From Actinomadura rayongensis (GTDB lineage: Bacteria > Actinomycetota > Actinomycetes > Streptosporangiales > Streptosporangiaceae): 64,000 bases of DNA. This document shows positions 36,931 through 47,100 of the stretch, piece by piece (position 1 is the first letter of the stretch; the number at the start of each line of letters is the position of its first letter). Below the pieces are notes generated by a model that saw only the letters and a program-made list of their open reading frames with translations, had not been told where the DNA came from and made no database searches. The translations under genes and the position numbers were made by a program. Where the stretch lies: NCBI RefSeq assembly GCF_009831215.1, contig NZ_WUTW01000002.1:1714479-1778478 (forward strand), given 5' to 3'.

Positions 36931-37761
36931 GTGCGCGGGGTGCGGCTGCCGGCGGAGATGCGCGGACGCGTCGAGGACGTCCTGTCCGGGCGCGTGCCGC
37001 CCGCCGTGCCCCGGGACGCCGCGACGGTCGCCGTCCTGCGCGACCACGACCGGCACGGGTTGCAGGTGTTCCTGCTGCGCCGCGTGTCATCGATGGCGTT
37101 CGCGCCCGGCGCGTACGTGTTCCCCGGCGGCTCGGTGGACCCGCGCGACGGCGACGCCGACCTCGCCTGGGCCGGGCCGCCCCCGGCGCACTGGGGCGCG
37201 GCGTTCCGCGCGGACGACGGCCTGGCGCGGGAGCTGGTCTGCGCGGCGGTGCGCGAGACGTTCGAGGAATCGCTCGTCCTGCTCGCCGGCCCGGCCCCCG
37301 ACACGGTCGTGGACGACACCCACGGCGCGGACTGGGAGCAGGACCGGCAGGCGTTGCTGGACCGGTCCCTGTCGCTGGCGGGCCTGCTCGCGCGGCGCGG
37401 GCTCGTCCTGCGGTCGGACCTGCTGCGCCCGTGGGGCCACTGGATCACCCCGGCCGTCGAGCCGAAGCGCTACGACACGCGGTTCTTCGTCGCGGCGATG
37501 CCGGCCGGGCAGCGGGCGCGGGACGTGTCCACCGAGTCCGACCACGCGGTGTGGGCGCGGCCGGACGAGGCCGCCGAGCGCGCCATGGCCGGCGAGTGGC
37601 CGATGCTGCCGCCGACCCTCGCGACGCTGGCCGAGCTGGCGGAGTTCCGGACGGTCGCGGACGTGCTCGCCGCGTCCCGCACGGTCGTCCCGTACGAGCC
37701 GCGCGCCGAGATCATCGACGGTGATCCGTATCTCGTCCTGCCCGGCGCGCCGGACGCGTGA
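36931..37761 (+). CDS. NUDIX hydrolase
   Basis: 276 residues from GTG 36931, which has GAGGGGG 7 nt upstream; an in-frame ATG at 36901 lacks such a site. The Nudix box is carried by ELVCAAVRETFEESLVLLA (RETFEE), preceded by the usual APGAYVFPGGSVDP strand. C-terminal LRPWGHWITPAVEPKRYDTRFFVA resembles the NUDT19/RppH-like group that cleaves CoA or nucleoside diphosphates. It overlaps the next gene by GTGA. Substrate cannot be assigned. Confidence 0.9.
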   Translation: MRGVRLPAEMRGRVEDVLSGRVPPAVPRDAATVAVLRDHDRHGLQVFLLRRVSSMAFAPGAYVFPGGSVDPRDGDADLAWAGPPPAHWGAAFRADDGLARELVCAAVRETFEESLVLLAGPAPDTVVDDTHGADWEQDRQALLDRSLSLAGLLARRGLVLRSDLLRPWGHWITPAVEPKRYDTRFFVAAMPAGQRARDVSTESDHAVWARPDEAAERAMAGEWPMLPPTLATLAELAEFRTVADVLAASRTVVPYEPRAEIIDGDPYLVLPGAPDA

Positions 37762-38669
37762 GACGCCGCCGCCCCCTGCTCCACGAGGCGGCGCTGCTGC
37801 TCGCGGGCACATCGGCGTTCCGGCACCTGGAGCGGATCGGCTGGAACCCCTTCCGCGCGCCGGACGCCGCGTCGGGCAGGATGGGTGAAATGAGGGAGAT
37901 CGACGGGACGGGCACCGAGCGGGCGACCTGCCTCCTCGCCCCCAACCCCTCCATGATGACGCTGGACGGCACCAACACCTGGATCATCGCCGAGCCCGGC
38001 GCCGCCGAGGTCGTCGTCGTGGACCCCGGCCCGAACGACGGCGTCCACCTGCGCCGGATCGCCGACACCGTGAAAGAACAGGGCAAACGCGTCGGCGCGA
38101 TCCTGATCACGCACCGCCACCCGGACCACTCCGAGGGCGCCGGGGAGTTCGCGAAGCTGACCGGGGCGGCCGTCCGGGCCGTCGACCCCGCGCACCGGCA
38201 CGGCGGCGAGGGCCTGGCGGACGGCGACGTGATCACCACGGGCGGGCTGGAGCTGCGGGTGGTGGCCGTCCCCGGCCACACCGACGACTCGGTCGCGTTC
38301 TGGCTGCCCGCCGACCGCGCGCTGCTGACCGGCGACACCGTCCTCGGCCGGGGCACGCCGGTGCTGGACGGCAGCCTCGGCGACTACCTGCGCACGCTGG
38401 ACCGGCTGCGGGACCTCGTCGGGACCGAGGAGATCGGAACGCTCCTGCCCGGCCACGGGCCGCTGCTCGGCGACCCGGTGAAGACGCTCGACTACTACAT
38501 CCGGCACCGCAAGGAACGCCTGGCGCAGGTGGAGAAGGCGGTCGCGGCGGGCGCGACGACCGCGCAAGAGGTCGTCGCGCACGTCTACGGCGACATCGAC
38601 CGCAAGCTGTGGCCGGTCGCCGAATGGACGGTCCAAGCGCAGCTCGACTACCTGGCCGAACGCGATTGA
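37758..38669 (+). CDS. Metallo-beta-lactamase-fold hydrolase (Rv3677c-like)
   Basis: 303 residues from GTG 37758, overlapping the NUDIX stop; ATG 37881 or 37890 would trim a less conserved front. The fold shows THRHPDHSEGA (HxHxDH metal site), VPGHTDDSVAFW, LLTGDTVLG and LPGHGP, i.e. the two-metal hydrolase set of the LACTB2/glyoxalase II-like group, with the winged-helix tail (RLAQVEKAVAAGATTAQEVV, WTVQAQLDYL). LACTB2 relatives act on RNA; the bacterial role is open. Located beside crp as in mycobacteria. Confidence 0.92.
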   Translation: MRRRRPLLHEAALLLAGTSAFRHLERIGWNPFRAPDAASGRMGEMREIDGTGTERATCLLAPNPSMMTLDGTNTWIIAEPGAAEVVVVDPGPNDGVHLRRIADTVKEQGKRVGAILITHRHPDHSEGAGEFAKLTGAAVRAVDPAHRHGGEGLADGDVITTGGLELRVVAVPGHTDDSVAFWLPADRALLTGDTVLGRGTPVLDGSLGDYLRTLDRLRDLVGTEEIGTLLPGHGPLLGDPVKTLDYYIRHRKERLAQVEKAVAAGATTAQEVVAHVYGDIDRKLWPVAEWTVQAQLDYLAERD

Positions 38670-38675
38670 CCGTTC

Positions 38676-38702
38676 CCGGGAGCCGCCCCGCGCGGCTCCC
38701 GG
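38676..38702. terminator. Bidirectional terminator between MBL hydrolase and crp
   Basis: Perfect 10-bp stem CCGGGAGCCG / CGGCTCCCGG with a 7-nt loop, between two convergent genes, 5 nt before the crp stop. Confidence 0.75.
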
Positions 38703-38706
38703 CCCG

Positions 38707-39393
38707 TCAGCGGGACCGCTTGCGGAGCCGCTCGATGTCGAGGATGACGACGGCGCGCGCCTCGATCCGCAGCCAGTTGCGCTGCGCGAAGTCGGCGAGG
38801 GCCTTGTTCACGGTCTCCCGGGACGCGCCGACGAGCTGCGCCAGTTCCTCCTGGGTGAGGTCGTGGTGGACGTGCAGCCCCGCCTCCGACGGCTGGCCGA
38901 ACCGCTCGGCGAGGTCCAGCAGGGCCTTGGCGACCCGGCCGGGCACGTCGGTGAAGACGAGGTCGGCCATGACGTCGTTGGTCTTGCGGAGCCGCTGGGC
39001 GAGGGCGCGCAGCAACTGCACCGCGACCTCGGGGTGGCCGGTCAGCCAGGGGCGCAGGTCGTCGTGGCCGAGGCCGGCGAGGCGGCACTCGGTGACGGCG
39101 ATCGCGCTGGCCGTGCGCGGCCGGGGATCGAACAGGGACAGCTCGCCGAACATCTCGCTCGGGCCGAGGACGCTCAGCAGGTTCTCCCGGCCGTCCGGCG
39201 CCGTGCGGGTGAGCTTGATCTTGCCTTCGAGCACCACATAGAGCCGGTCGCCGGTTTCGCCCTCGTTGAAGAGGGTCTGACCGCGGGCGAGCCTGACCTC
39301 GGTCACGTTCGCGCGCAGCGCCTTGGCGCCCTGCTCGTCGAGCGCCTCGAACAGCGGGGCTCGGCTCAGGACGTCCACGTCGCGGTCGGTCAC
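38707..39393 (-). CDS. crp: CRP/FNR-family global regulator Crp
   Basis: 228 residues from GTG 39393, preceded by GGAGGAGAAGC. The cyclic-nucleotide-binding domain (NEGETGDRLYVVLEGKIKL, GELSLFDPRPRTASAIAV, the RTAS phosphate cassette) is followed by a long dimer helix and a winged HTH (LTQEELAQLVGASRETVNKAL, typical RETV recognition helix). It is the orthologue of mycobacterial Crp (Rv3676) by sequence and position. A TGTGA-N6-TCCCA site lies 32 nt upstream of the start, so autoregulation is likely. Confidence 0.96.
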   Translation of the reverse strand: MTDRDVDVLSRAPLFEALDEQGAKALRANVTEVRLARGQTLFNEGETGDRLYVVLEGKIKLTRTAPDGRENLLSVLGPSEMFGELSLFDPRPRTASAIAVTECRLAGLGHDDLRPWLTGHPEVAVQLLRALAQRLRKTNDVMADLVFTDVPGRVAKALLDLAERFGQPSEAGLHVHHDLTQEELAQLVGASRETVNKALADFAQRNWLRIEARAVVILDIERLRKRSR

Positions 39394-39424
39394 GCTTCTC
39401 CTCCTCCAACACCTGCATACATAG

Positions 39425-39440
39425 TGTGACGTACGTCCCA
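39425..39440 (-). promoter_or_regulatory. CRP-like binding site upstream of crp
   Basis: TGTGA-CGTACG-TCCCA matches the TGTGA-N6-TCACA consensus at 9 of 10 positions. Its place just ahead of the crp coding sequence fits autoregulation. Confidence 0.6.
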
Positions 39441-39834
39441 CCGCGTACGTGAAAGACCAGGGGACGCGGCGCGCCGCGGTCGCGGGACGAGAGGGGGACC
39501 CTCGCCCGGCGGGGCGTCGCCCGCCCGGGCCGTCGGCCGCCGTGACCCCAGGTGACCAGTGTACGGACCTGCGGGTGAATGCAGTCACACCAGGGCCGAT
39601 CGCCTGTACCGGTAGGTAGGCGGTGTCATGCTGGACTCTCCCCCGGAACCCCCCGATCGGTGATGAATCCGGCCAACCTCTATGGCCTGGACGCCGGTCT
39701 CCGCTCGCCCGTCCGGAACCGGAATCTGACCGCCGTCCGGCCGCAACCGGCCAGCGCGGGCCGTCCCGACGGCGGGATCTCACAACCGCCCAGGTCGGCG
39801 GTTGGGGGGATGTAACAGGGCACCCGGCTCAGGG
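39441..39834. other. Intergenic, nothing recognised apart from flanking sites
   Basis: The roughly 400 nt between the CRP-like site and the GlnR-type box show no supportable gene or clear hairpin. It must hold the promoter of the nitrate reductase gene. Confidence 0.4.
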
Positions 39835-39850
39835 GTCACATTCGCGTAAC
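39835..39850 (+). promoter_or_regulatory. GlnR-type box upstream of nitrate reductase
   Basis: GTCAC-ATTCGC-GTAAC fits the actinomycete GlnR pattern GTnAC-n6-GnAAC exactly, 62 nt before the start codon. GlnR activates nitrogen assimilation genes, and the downstream gene is assimilatory nitrate reductase. Confidence 0.65.
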
Positions 39851-39911
39851 AGCGGCTTTCTACCGTCCGTAACGGTTCGCGTGCCCGGTTCGTCCGTTGG
39901 GGGGAGACGCC

Positions 39912-42900
39912 GTGTCGGCCGTCACGTCGGTGAAGACCGTCTGCTCGTACTGCGGGGTCGGCTGCGGCATGGTGCTGGACGTCGCCGTCGACCCCGCGAC
40001 GGGCCGCCGCACGGTGATCAAGGCGACCGGCGACCGCGACCACCCCGCGAACTTCGGCCGCCTCTGCACCAAGGGCGCGACCAGCGCGGACATGCTCGCC
40101 GCGCCGGGCCGCCTCACGACCGCGCTGACCCGCGCCGACCGGGGCGGCGAGCCCGACCCGTGCGCCGTGGACGCCGCGATCGAGCAGGTCGCGGAGCGGC
40201 TGCGCGGCGTCCTGGACGAGCACGGCCCCGACGCGCTCGCCTTCTACGTCTCCGGGCAGATGACGCTGGAGGCCCAGTATCTGGCGAACAAGCTGGCGAA
40301 GGGGTTCGTCCGGACGTCCAACATCGAGTCGAACTCGCGGCTGTGCATGGCGAGCGCGGGCACCGGCTACAAGCTGTCGCTCGGCGCGGACGGCCCGCCC
40401 GGCTCGTACGAGGACCTGGATCGCGCGGACCTGTTCCTCGTCATCGGCTCGAACATGGCCGACTGCCATCCGATCCTGTTCCTGCGGATGATGGACCGGG
40501 TCAAGGCGGGCGCGAAGCTGATCGTCGTGGACCCGCGCCGCACCGCGACCGCCGCCAAGGCCGACCTGTTCCTCCAGGTTCGTCCGGGCACGGACCTGGC
40601 GCTGCTGAACGGGCTGCTGCACCTGCTCGTCGCGGACGGCGCGGTGGACGAGGAGTTCGTCGCCGCCTGCACCGAGGGCTGGGACGAGATGCCCGAGTTC
40701 CTGCGCGACTACGCCCCGGACGCCGTCGCGGAGATTACCGGCATCCCCGCTGAGGAGTTGCGGACGGCCGCGCGCTGGATCGCCGAGGCCGACGCGTGGA
40801 CGAGCTGCTGGACGATGGGCCTCAACCAGAGCACCCACGGCACCTGGAACACGAACGCGCTGGTCAACCTACATCTGGCGACGGGCGCGATCTGCCGTCC
40901 GGGCAGCGGCCCGTTCTCGCTGACCGGCCAGCCGAACGCGATGGGCGGCCGGGAGATGGGCTACATGGGGCCGGGCCTGCCGGGGCAGCGGTCCGCGCTG
41001 GTGGCCGCCGACCGCGCGTTCACCGAGGAGCTGTGGGGCCTGGAACCGGGCACGCTGCGCGCCGAGGCGGGCACCGGGACGGTCGACATGTTCCGGCGGA
41101 TGGCGGCCGGGGAGATCAAGGCGGCCTGGATCATCTGCACGAACCCGGTCGCGTCGGTCGGCAACCGGCGGACGGTCATCGAGGGCCTGGAGGCGGCCGA
41201 GTTCGTCGTCACGCAGGACGCGTTCGCCGACACCGAGACCAACGCCTACGCCGACGTCGTCCTGCCCGCCGCACTGTGGTCCGAGGCGGACGGCGTCATG
41301 ATCAACTCCGAGCGGAACCTGACGCTCGCGCCGCGCGCCGCCGACCCGCCCGGCGGGGCGCTGCCGGACTGGCGGCTCATCGCGCGCGTGGCGACCGCGA
41401 TGGGCTTCCCCGGGTTCGACTACGCGTCGGCGGAGGAGATCTTCGAGGAGATCAAGGGCGCCCACAACCCGGCGACGGGCTACGACCTGCGCGGCGTCAC
41501 CTACGACCGGCTGCGCGAGACGCCGGTGCAGTGGCCGAGCGCGGACCCGTCCGGGCCGGACCGCAACCCGATCCGGTACGTCTCGGGCGGCGGACGGCCG
41601 GTGTTCCCGACGCCGAGCGGACGGGCGCGGTTCTTCGCGCGTCCGCACCTGCCCGCCGACGAGATGCCCGACGACGACTACCCGTTCCTGCTCAACACCG
41701 GCCGCGTCCAGCACCAGTGGCACACGCTGACCAAGACGGGCAAGGTCGCCAAGCTCAACAAGCTCAACCCCGGCCCGTTCGTCGAGATCCACCCGGACGA
41801 CGCGAAGGCGCTCGGCGTCGCGGACGGCGACCAGATCGAGGTCGCGTCGCGGCGCGGACGGGCGGTGCTGCCCGCGTCCGTCACCGACCGGGTGCGGCCG
41901 GGCGCGTGCTTCGCGCCGTTCCACTGGAACGACCTGTTCGGCGAGTACCTGAGCGTGAACGCGGTGACGAGCGACGCCGTGGACCCGCTGTCGCTCCAGC
42001 CGGAGCTGAAGGTGTGCGCGGTGTCGCTGACCAGGGCGAACGTCGTGCCGCCCGCCGAGCCCGACGCCGCTCCGGACGGCGCGCTCGCCACGGTCGGGAG
42101 CATCCTCGGCGTGGACGTGGGGCAGAAGCCGCAGCTTACGGCGTCCGAACTGCAGTACATGTCCGGGTTCTTGAGCGGTGTCGGCTCCGCGCCGGGCGGC
42201 GTGCCGGTCCTGCCGCCGCACGCGCCGATCGCGCCGGAGCGGGCGCTGTGGGTGAACGGGCTGCTGGCGGGCGTGTTCTCGCGCGGGACCGTCCCGGCGA
42301 CGGCCGCGCCGGACGGGCCGGGCCGCGAGATCGTCGTACTGTGGGCGTCCCAGACCGGCACGGCCGAGGAGTTCGCGGCGAGCGCCGCCGCCCGGCTCCG
42401 GGACGCGGGCTGGACGCCGCGCCTGGTCGCGATGGACGACTGCACTCCGGAGATCCTCACCGGCTCCGCACCGGTCGCGGTCATTACGAGCACGTTCGGT
42501 GACGGCGACGCCCCCGACAACGGTGCGGGCTTCTGGGAGGAGCTGGCGGGCGACGACCATCCGCCGCTGACCGGCCTGTCCTACGCCGTCCTCGCGTTCG
42601 GGGACTCGGGCTACGGCGACTTCTGCGGCCACGGGCGGCGGCTGGACGAGCGCCTGGCGCAGCTCGGCGCGACCCGGCTCGTCCCGCGCGCCGACTGCGA
42701 GCCCGACTATGAGCCCGTCGCCGGGCCGTGGCTGGACGCGCTGCTCACCGCGCTCGGCGGCACAGCGCTCGGCGGCACCCCGGCCCCCGCGCCGGCCGCG
42801 CCGAGGACCGGCCCGGCCCACACCAAGGCGTCCCAGGCCGCGCCGACGACCGGCCCGACGTACGGCAAGGCGTCCCCGTACACGACCAAGCTCATCGGGA

Positions 42901-43979
42901 ACCGCCTGCTCAGCCTGCCCGGCGCGGCCAAGGAGGTCCGCGAGTTCACGTTCGCGACCGGCGACGGCGAGCTGGCCTACGAGGTGGGCGACGCGCTCGG
43001 CGTCTGGCCGGTCAACGCGCCCGAGCTGGTCGCCGAGTGGCTGGAGGCGACGGGCCTCGCCGCGACCGAGCCGGTGACGCTCGCCGACGGAACCGGATCA
43101 ACGTTCCGGGAAGCCCTGGAAACCCGGCTGGAGATCGCCCGCCTCACCCCCGACCTGCTGCGCTTCACGCTGGAGCGCACCGGCGACCGCGAGCTGAAGC
43201 ACCTGCTGCGTCCCGACAACACCGACGAGCTGGCGAAGTGGATGTTCGGCCGCCAGGCCGTGGACATTCCGCGCCTGTTCGGTCTGCGGGCGTCCGCGCA
43301 GGAGTGGGCGACGCTGCTGCGGCCCCTCCAGCCGCGCCAGTACTCGATCTCGTCCAGCCCGGCCGCCGAGCCGGGCGTCGTCAGGCTGACCGTGTCGGTG
43401 ATCCGCTACGAGGGCGAGAACGGGCGCCCGCGCGGCGGCGTCTGCTCGACCTACCTCGCCGACCGGGCCGAGAAGGACGACGTCCGCGTCTACGTGCAGC
43501 GGTCGCCGCACTTCCGGCCGCCCGCCGACCCGTCCACCGCCGCGATCATGATCGGCCCCGGGACGGGCGTCGCGCCGTTCGTCGGCTTCCTCGCCGAGCG
43601 CCGCGCGACCGGCGCGTCCGGCCCGAACTGGCTGTTCTTCGGCGAGCAGCGCCGCGCGACCGACCACTACTACCGCGACGAGCTGGCCGCGCACCAGCGC
43701 GACGGCGTCCTGACAAGGCTGGACCTGGCGTTCTCCCGCGACCAGCGCACGAAGATCTACGTCCAGGACCGGATGCGCGAGCACGGCGCGAAGCTGTGGG
43801 AGTGGCTGCGCGACGGCGCGCACGTCTACGTCTGCGGCGACGCGACCCGCATGGCCAAGGACGTCGACCGCACGCTCCGCGAGATCGCCGCGCTGCACGG
43901 CGGGATGGACGCCGAGGCCGCCGCCGCGTACGTCAAACGCCTCGCCGCCGACAAACGCTATGTGCGCGACGTGTACTGA
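39912..43979 (+). CDS. Nitrate reductase fused to sulfite-reductase-type flavoprotein
   Basis: 1355 residues from GTG 39912, with GGGGAG upstream. Residues 1-720 are a Mo-bis-MGD oxidoreductase: N-terminal 4Fe-4S ligands Cys11, Cys14, Cys18 and Cys52 (CSYCGVGCGM, LCTKG) and a likely Mo-ligand Cys about 145 (NSRLCMASAG). Residues about 805-950 are flavodoxin-like (VLWASQTGTAEEF, STFGDGDAPDNG, FGDSGYGDFCGHG). Residues about 990-1355 are a CPR/CysJ-like FAD-NADPH reductase (RQYSISSSPA, GGVCSTYLAD, IGPGTGVAPFVGFL, YVCGDATRMAKDV). The fusion carries its own NADPH electron supply and reduces nitrate to nitrite for assimilation. It is alone; no nirBD or transporter is adjacent. Confidence 0.94.
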   Translation: MSAVTSVKTVCSYCGVGCGMVLDVAVDPATGRRTVIKATGDRDHPANFGRLCTKGATSADMLAAPGRLTTALTRADRGGEPDPCAVDAAIEQVAERLRGVLDEHGPDALAFYVSGQMTLEAQYLANKLAKGFVRTSNIESNSRLCMASAGTGYKLSLGADGPPGSYEDLDRADLFLVIGSNMADCHPILFLRMMDRVKAGAKLIVVDPRRTATAAKADLFLQVRPGTDLALLNGLLHLLVADGAVDEEFVAACTEGWDEMPEFLRDYAPDAVAEITGIPAEELRTAARWIAEADAWTSCWTMGLNQSTHGTWNTNALVNLHLATGAICRPGSGPFSLTGQPNAMGGREMGYMGPGLPGQRSALVAADRAFTEELWGLEPGTLRAEAGTGTVDMFRRMAAGEIKAAWIICTNPVASVGNRRTVIEGLEAAEFVVTQDAFADTETNAYADVVLPAALWSEADGVMINSERNLTLAPRAADPPGGALPDWRLIARVATAMGFPGFDYASAEEIFEEIKGAHNPATGYDLRGVTYDRLRETPVQWPSADPSGPDRNPIRYVSGGGRPVFPTPSGRARFFARPHLPADEMPDDDYPFLLNTGRVQHQWHTLTKTGKVAKLNKLNPGPFVEIHPDDAKALGVADGDQIEVASRRGRAVLPASVTDRVRPGACFAPFHWNDLFGEYLSVNAVTSDAVDPLSLQPELKVCAVSLTRANVVPPAEPDAAPDGALATVGSILGVDVGQKPQLTASELQYMSGFLSGVGSAPGGVPVLPPHAPIAPERALWVNGLLAGVFSRGTVPATAAPDGPGREIVVLWASQTGTAEEFAASAAARLRDAGWTPRLVAMDDCTPEILTGSAPVAVITSTFGDGDAPDNGAGFWEELAGDDHPPLTGLSYAVLAFGDSGYGDFCGHGRRLDERLAQLGATRLVPRADCEPDYEPVAGPWLDALLTALGGTALGGTPAPAPAAPRTGPAHTKASQAAPTTGPTYGKASPYTTKLIGNRLLSLPGAAKEVREFTFATGDGELAYEVGDALGVWPVNAPELVAEWLEATGLAATEPVTLADGTGSTFREALETRLEIARLTPDLLRFTLERTGDRELKHLLRPDNTDELAKWMFGRQAVDIPRLFGLRASAQEWATLLRPLQPRQYSISSSPAAEPGVVRLTVSVIRYEGENGRPRGGVCSTYLADRAEKDDVRVYVQRSPHFRPPADPSTAAIMIGPGTGVAPFVGFLAERRATGASGPNWLFFGEQRRATDHYYRDELAAHQRDGVLTRLDLAFSRDQRTKIYVQDRMREHGAKLWEWLRDGAHVYVCGDATRMAKDVDRTLREIAALHGGMDAEAAAAYVKRLAADKRYVRDVY

Positions 43980-44140
43980 AAACGGGGGCCTGACCTGCGC
44001 GGATCCGGTGACGTCCGACATGTGACCGCGCGGTCAAAGTTCGGGCAACGCCGGGTCCAGGCTTGGGTTTTCGCGCTGTCGGGGGTGCCGGACGTTTCCG
44101 ACGCTGTTCGGAACCCGTCCCCGTCCCGAGGAGCCCGCAC

Positions 44141-47100
44141 ATGGCCCCCACGCTGAGCGTCGTCGTGCCGATCCACAATGTGGAGGACTACCTGGAGGAC
44201 TGCCTCGCCTCGCTGGCCGCCCAGACCTTGACCGACATCGAGGTCGTCATGGTGGACGACGGCTCCACCGACGGCAGTGCCGTCATCGCGAAGGCGTTCG
44301 CGGAGCGGGACATGCGGTTCCGCCTCTTCCAGCAGGAGAACCAGGGCATGGGTCCGGCGCGCAACACGGGGTTGCGGCACGTCACGGGCACGTTCCTGGC
44401 TTTCGCCGACAGTGACGACGTGGTCCCGTTCTACGCCTACGAACGGATGGTGGGGACGTTGCGGCGCACCGGGTCCGACCTGGTGTGCGGCGGCGTCGAG
44501 CAGTTCGACTCGCGCCGGTCGTACCCGGCGCGGTTCCCCTTGGACGCCCTGCGCACCACGCGGTCGCGGACGCACGTCACCCGCGACCCCGCGCTGCTCC
44601 GCGACCGGACGGTCTGGAACAAGGTGATCCGCCGGTCGTTCTGGGACGAGCACGGCATCACTTTTCCGTCCGGGGCGTACGAGGACATTCCGGTGGCGGT
44701 CGCCGCGCACGTCCACTCCCGGAGCACCGACATCATCAGCGATGTCTGCTACTGCTACCGGAAGCGGGAGGACTCGGAACGTTCCATCACCCAGCGCCGC
44801 ACCGAGCCCGGCAACCTGGAGGACCGCCTCGCCGCCGCCCGCCGCATCTCCCGCTTCCTCACCGCGCACGCCCCCGGGCTGCGCGCGTCCTACGAGCTGA
44901 GCACGCTGGACGACGACCTCATGCTGTTCGTCGACGAGGCCGAGGACGGCGACGACGCCTACCGCGAGCGGATGTGCCGGCTCGTCGGCGAGCACGTCCG
45001 GGCGCTGGACCCCCGGCTGCTGGAGCGGCTGCCCTCGATCAAGCGGCTGAAGTACCACCTGGTCGCCGAGGAGCGCGCGGACGACCTCGTGACCGTCCTG
45101 GAGTACGAGCGCACCGGCCTGCCCGCCGCGCCGACCGAACCGCGCGGGTTGTTGCGTCGCCGGTGGTACGCGGGCCACCCGTTCCGGGACGACACCGACC
45201 GCGCGTTCCCGCCGCGTCTGTACGACGTCACCGACGAGCTGCGCCTCGAAGCGCGCGTGGACGACATCGTCTGGGTGGGGGACCGGCTGCGCGTGGCGGG
45301 CCACGCCTACGTCCCGTTCATCGACATGACGCAGGACGACGCGATCGACGTCTGGCTGGAGCGTTCCGGGTCCACGCGCCGCCACCCGCTGCGCGTGTCG
45401 CGCGTCCCCTCGCCGCAGGTCACGGCCGACACCAAGCAGGCGGCGGCGTGCTACGACGGCGCCGGGTTCGTGGTCGAGATCGACCCGGCGGACTTCGTGG
45501 AGACGTCCGCGCGCAAGGTCGAGTGGCGGCTGCACGCCGCCGTCCGCGCCGGGGTGGGCCGCGACCGCGTCGCCGTGTCCGGGGTGGTCGCGAGCTGCGG
45601 CCCGGCCGCGCAGTGGCCCCGGTTCCGCGACCTGTTCGGCGGGACGCGGGTCCAGCTCGTCCAGCACGGCGGCGCGGTGACGCTGCGGTTCCGCCGGCCC
45701 GAGGCGATGATCACCGGGCAGGCGCCGGTCCGGGGCGGCGTCGAGGTCGGCGGCTGGGTCGCCCGGCCCCGCACCGGCGACGACGCGGTGGTCGTGACGT
45801 GCCGGGAGCGCGGCGCGTCCACCCGGATCCCGGTGCGCTACGGCCCGCCCGACCCCGACGGGCGCGTCCCGTTCCGGTTCCGGCTGACGGCGCGCGACCT
45901 CGGGCCGCGCCTGACCGGGCTGGCCGGGCCGTCGTTCGCGTCCCGGCTGCACCACGACCTGTCGTTGCAGGTCGGCGAGACGCGGCTGCGCCTGCCCGTC
46001 TCGGACGACTTCGCCGGGTTCGCGCACGACGGCGTCCTGCTGGACCGGACGCGGTACGGGAACGTGACGGCCACCGCCGAGACCGGGCTCGTCCTGACCG
46101 GCGTCCACTGGGAGGGCGACACGCTGGTCGTCTCCGGCGTGCCCGCCGACGCCGAGGACACCCCCGACCTGCTCGTCCTGCGGCACCGGCGGACCGGCGC
46201 GTCCCACGCCGTCCGGCTGGACGACGAGGACGGCGCGCTCGTCGCCCGGCTGCGCCCCGACGCGATGCCCGGCGTGGTGGGGGCGCCGCTCGCCGCCGGG
46301 GTCTGGGAGCTGACGGCCGCGTCCGGCGACGGGCGGCGCGACCTCGCCGTCACCCGCGACTGCCTCACCACGCTGCCGCACCCGCGCGACGGCGCCGGGC
46401 TGCGGTTCACCGTCCGGCCGTCGCGGCGCGGCGCGGGCGTCCACCTCGGCGTCCGGATCGCCTGGAACGACGACGAGGACGGCCCGTACGCGCGCCGCGT
46501 CCTGCGCGAGCGCCACTACCCGGCGTTCCTGCGCCGCGAGATCCGCGACGTCGCGGTGTTCGAGAGCTACTTCGGCGGCGAGTACTCGTGCAACCCGAAG
46601 GCGATCTACGAGGAGTTCCAGCGCCGCGAGACCGGGCTCGACCTCGTCTGGACGGTCGGCGACGGCCATGTCGCGGTGCCGGGCGGGCGCACCGTACGGC
46701 GGCTCGGCCGCGAGTACTGGGAGCTGGTCGCGCGGGCGCGGTACGTCGTCAACAACGTGTACCAGCCGGAGGGGTACCGTCCGCGCATCGGGCAGGTGTA
46801 CCTCCAGACGTGGCACGGGACGCCGATCAAGAACGTCGGGTTCGAGACGCGCTGGGACGTCCTCGGCCGCCGCGACCAGCGCACCCGGCTGATGGCGGCG
46901 GACGCGGCGGCGTGGGGGCTGCTGCTGTCGCAGAACCCGCACAGCACCGAGACGCTGACCCGCGCGTTCCGCTATGACGGCGAGGTGCTGGAGACCGGGT
47001 ACCCGCGCAACGACCGCGCGCACGGGCCGGACGCGGCGTCGCTGCGCGAGCGGGTGCGGGCGCGGCTCGGGATCCCGCCGGGCAAGCGCGCGGTGCTGTT

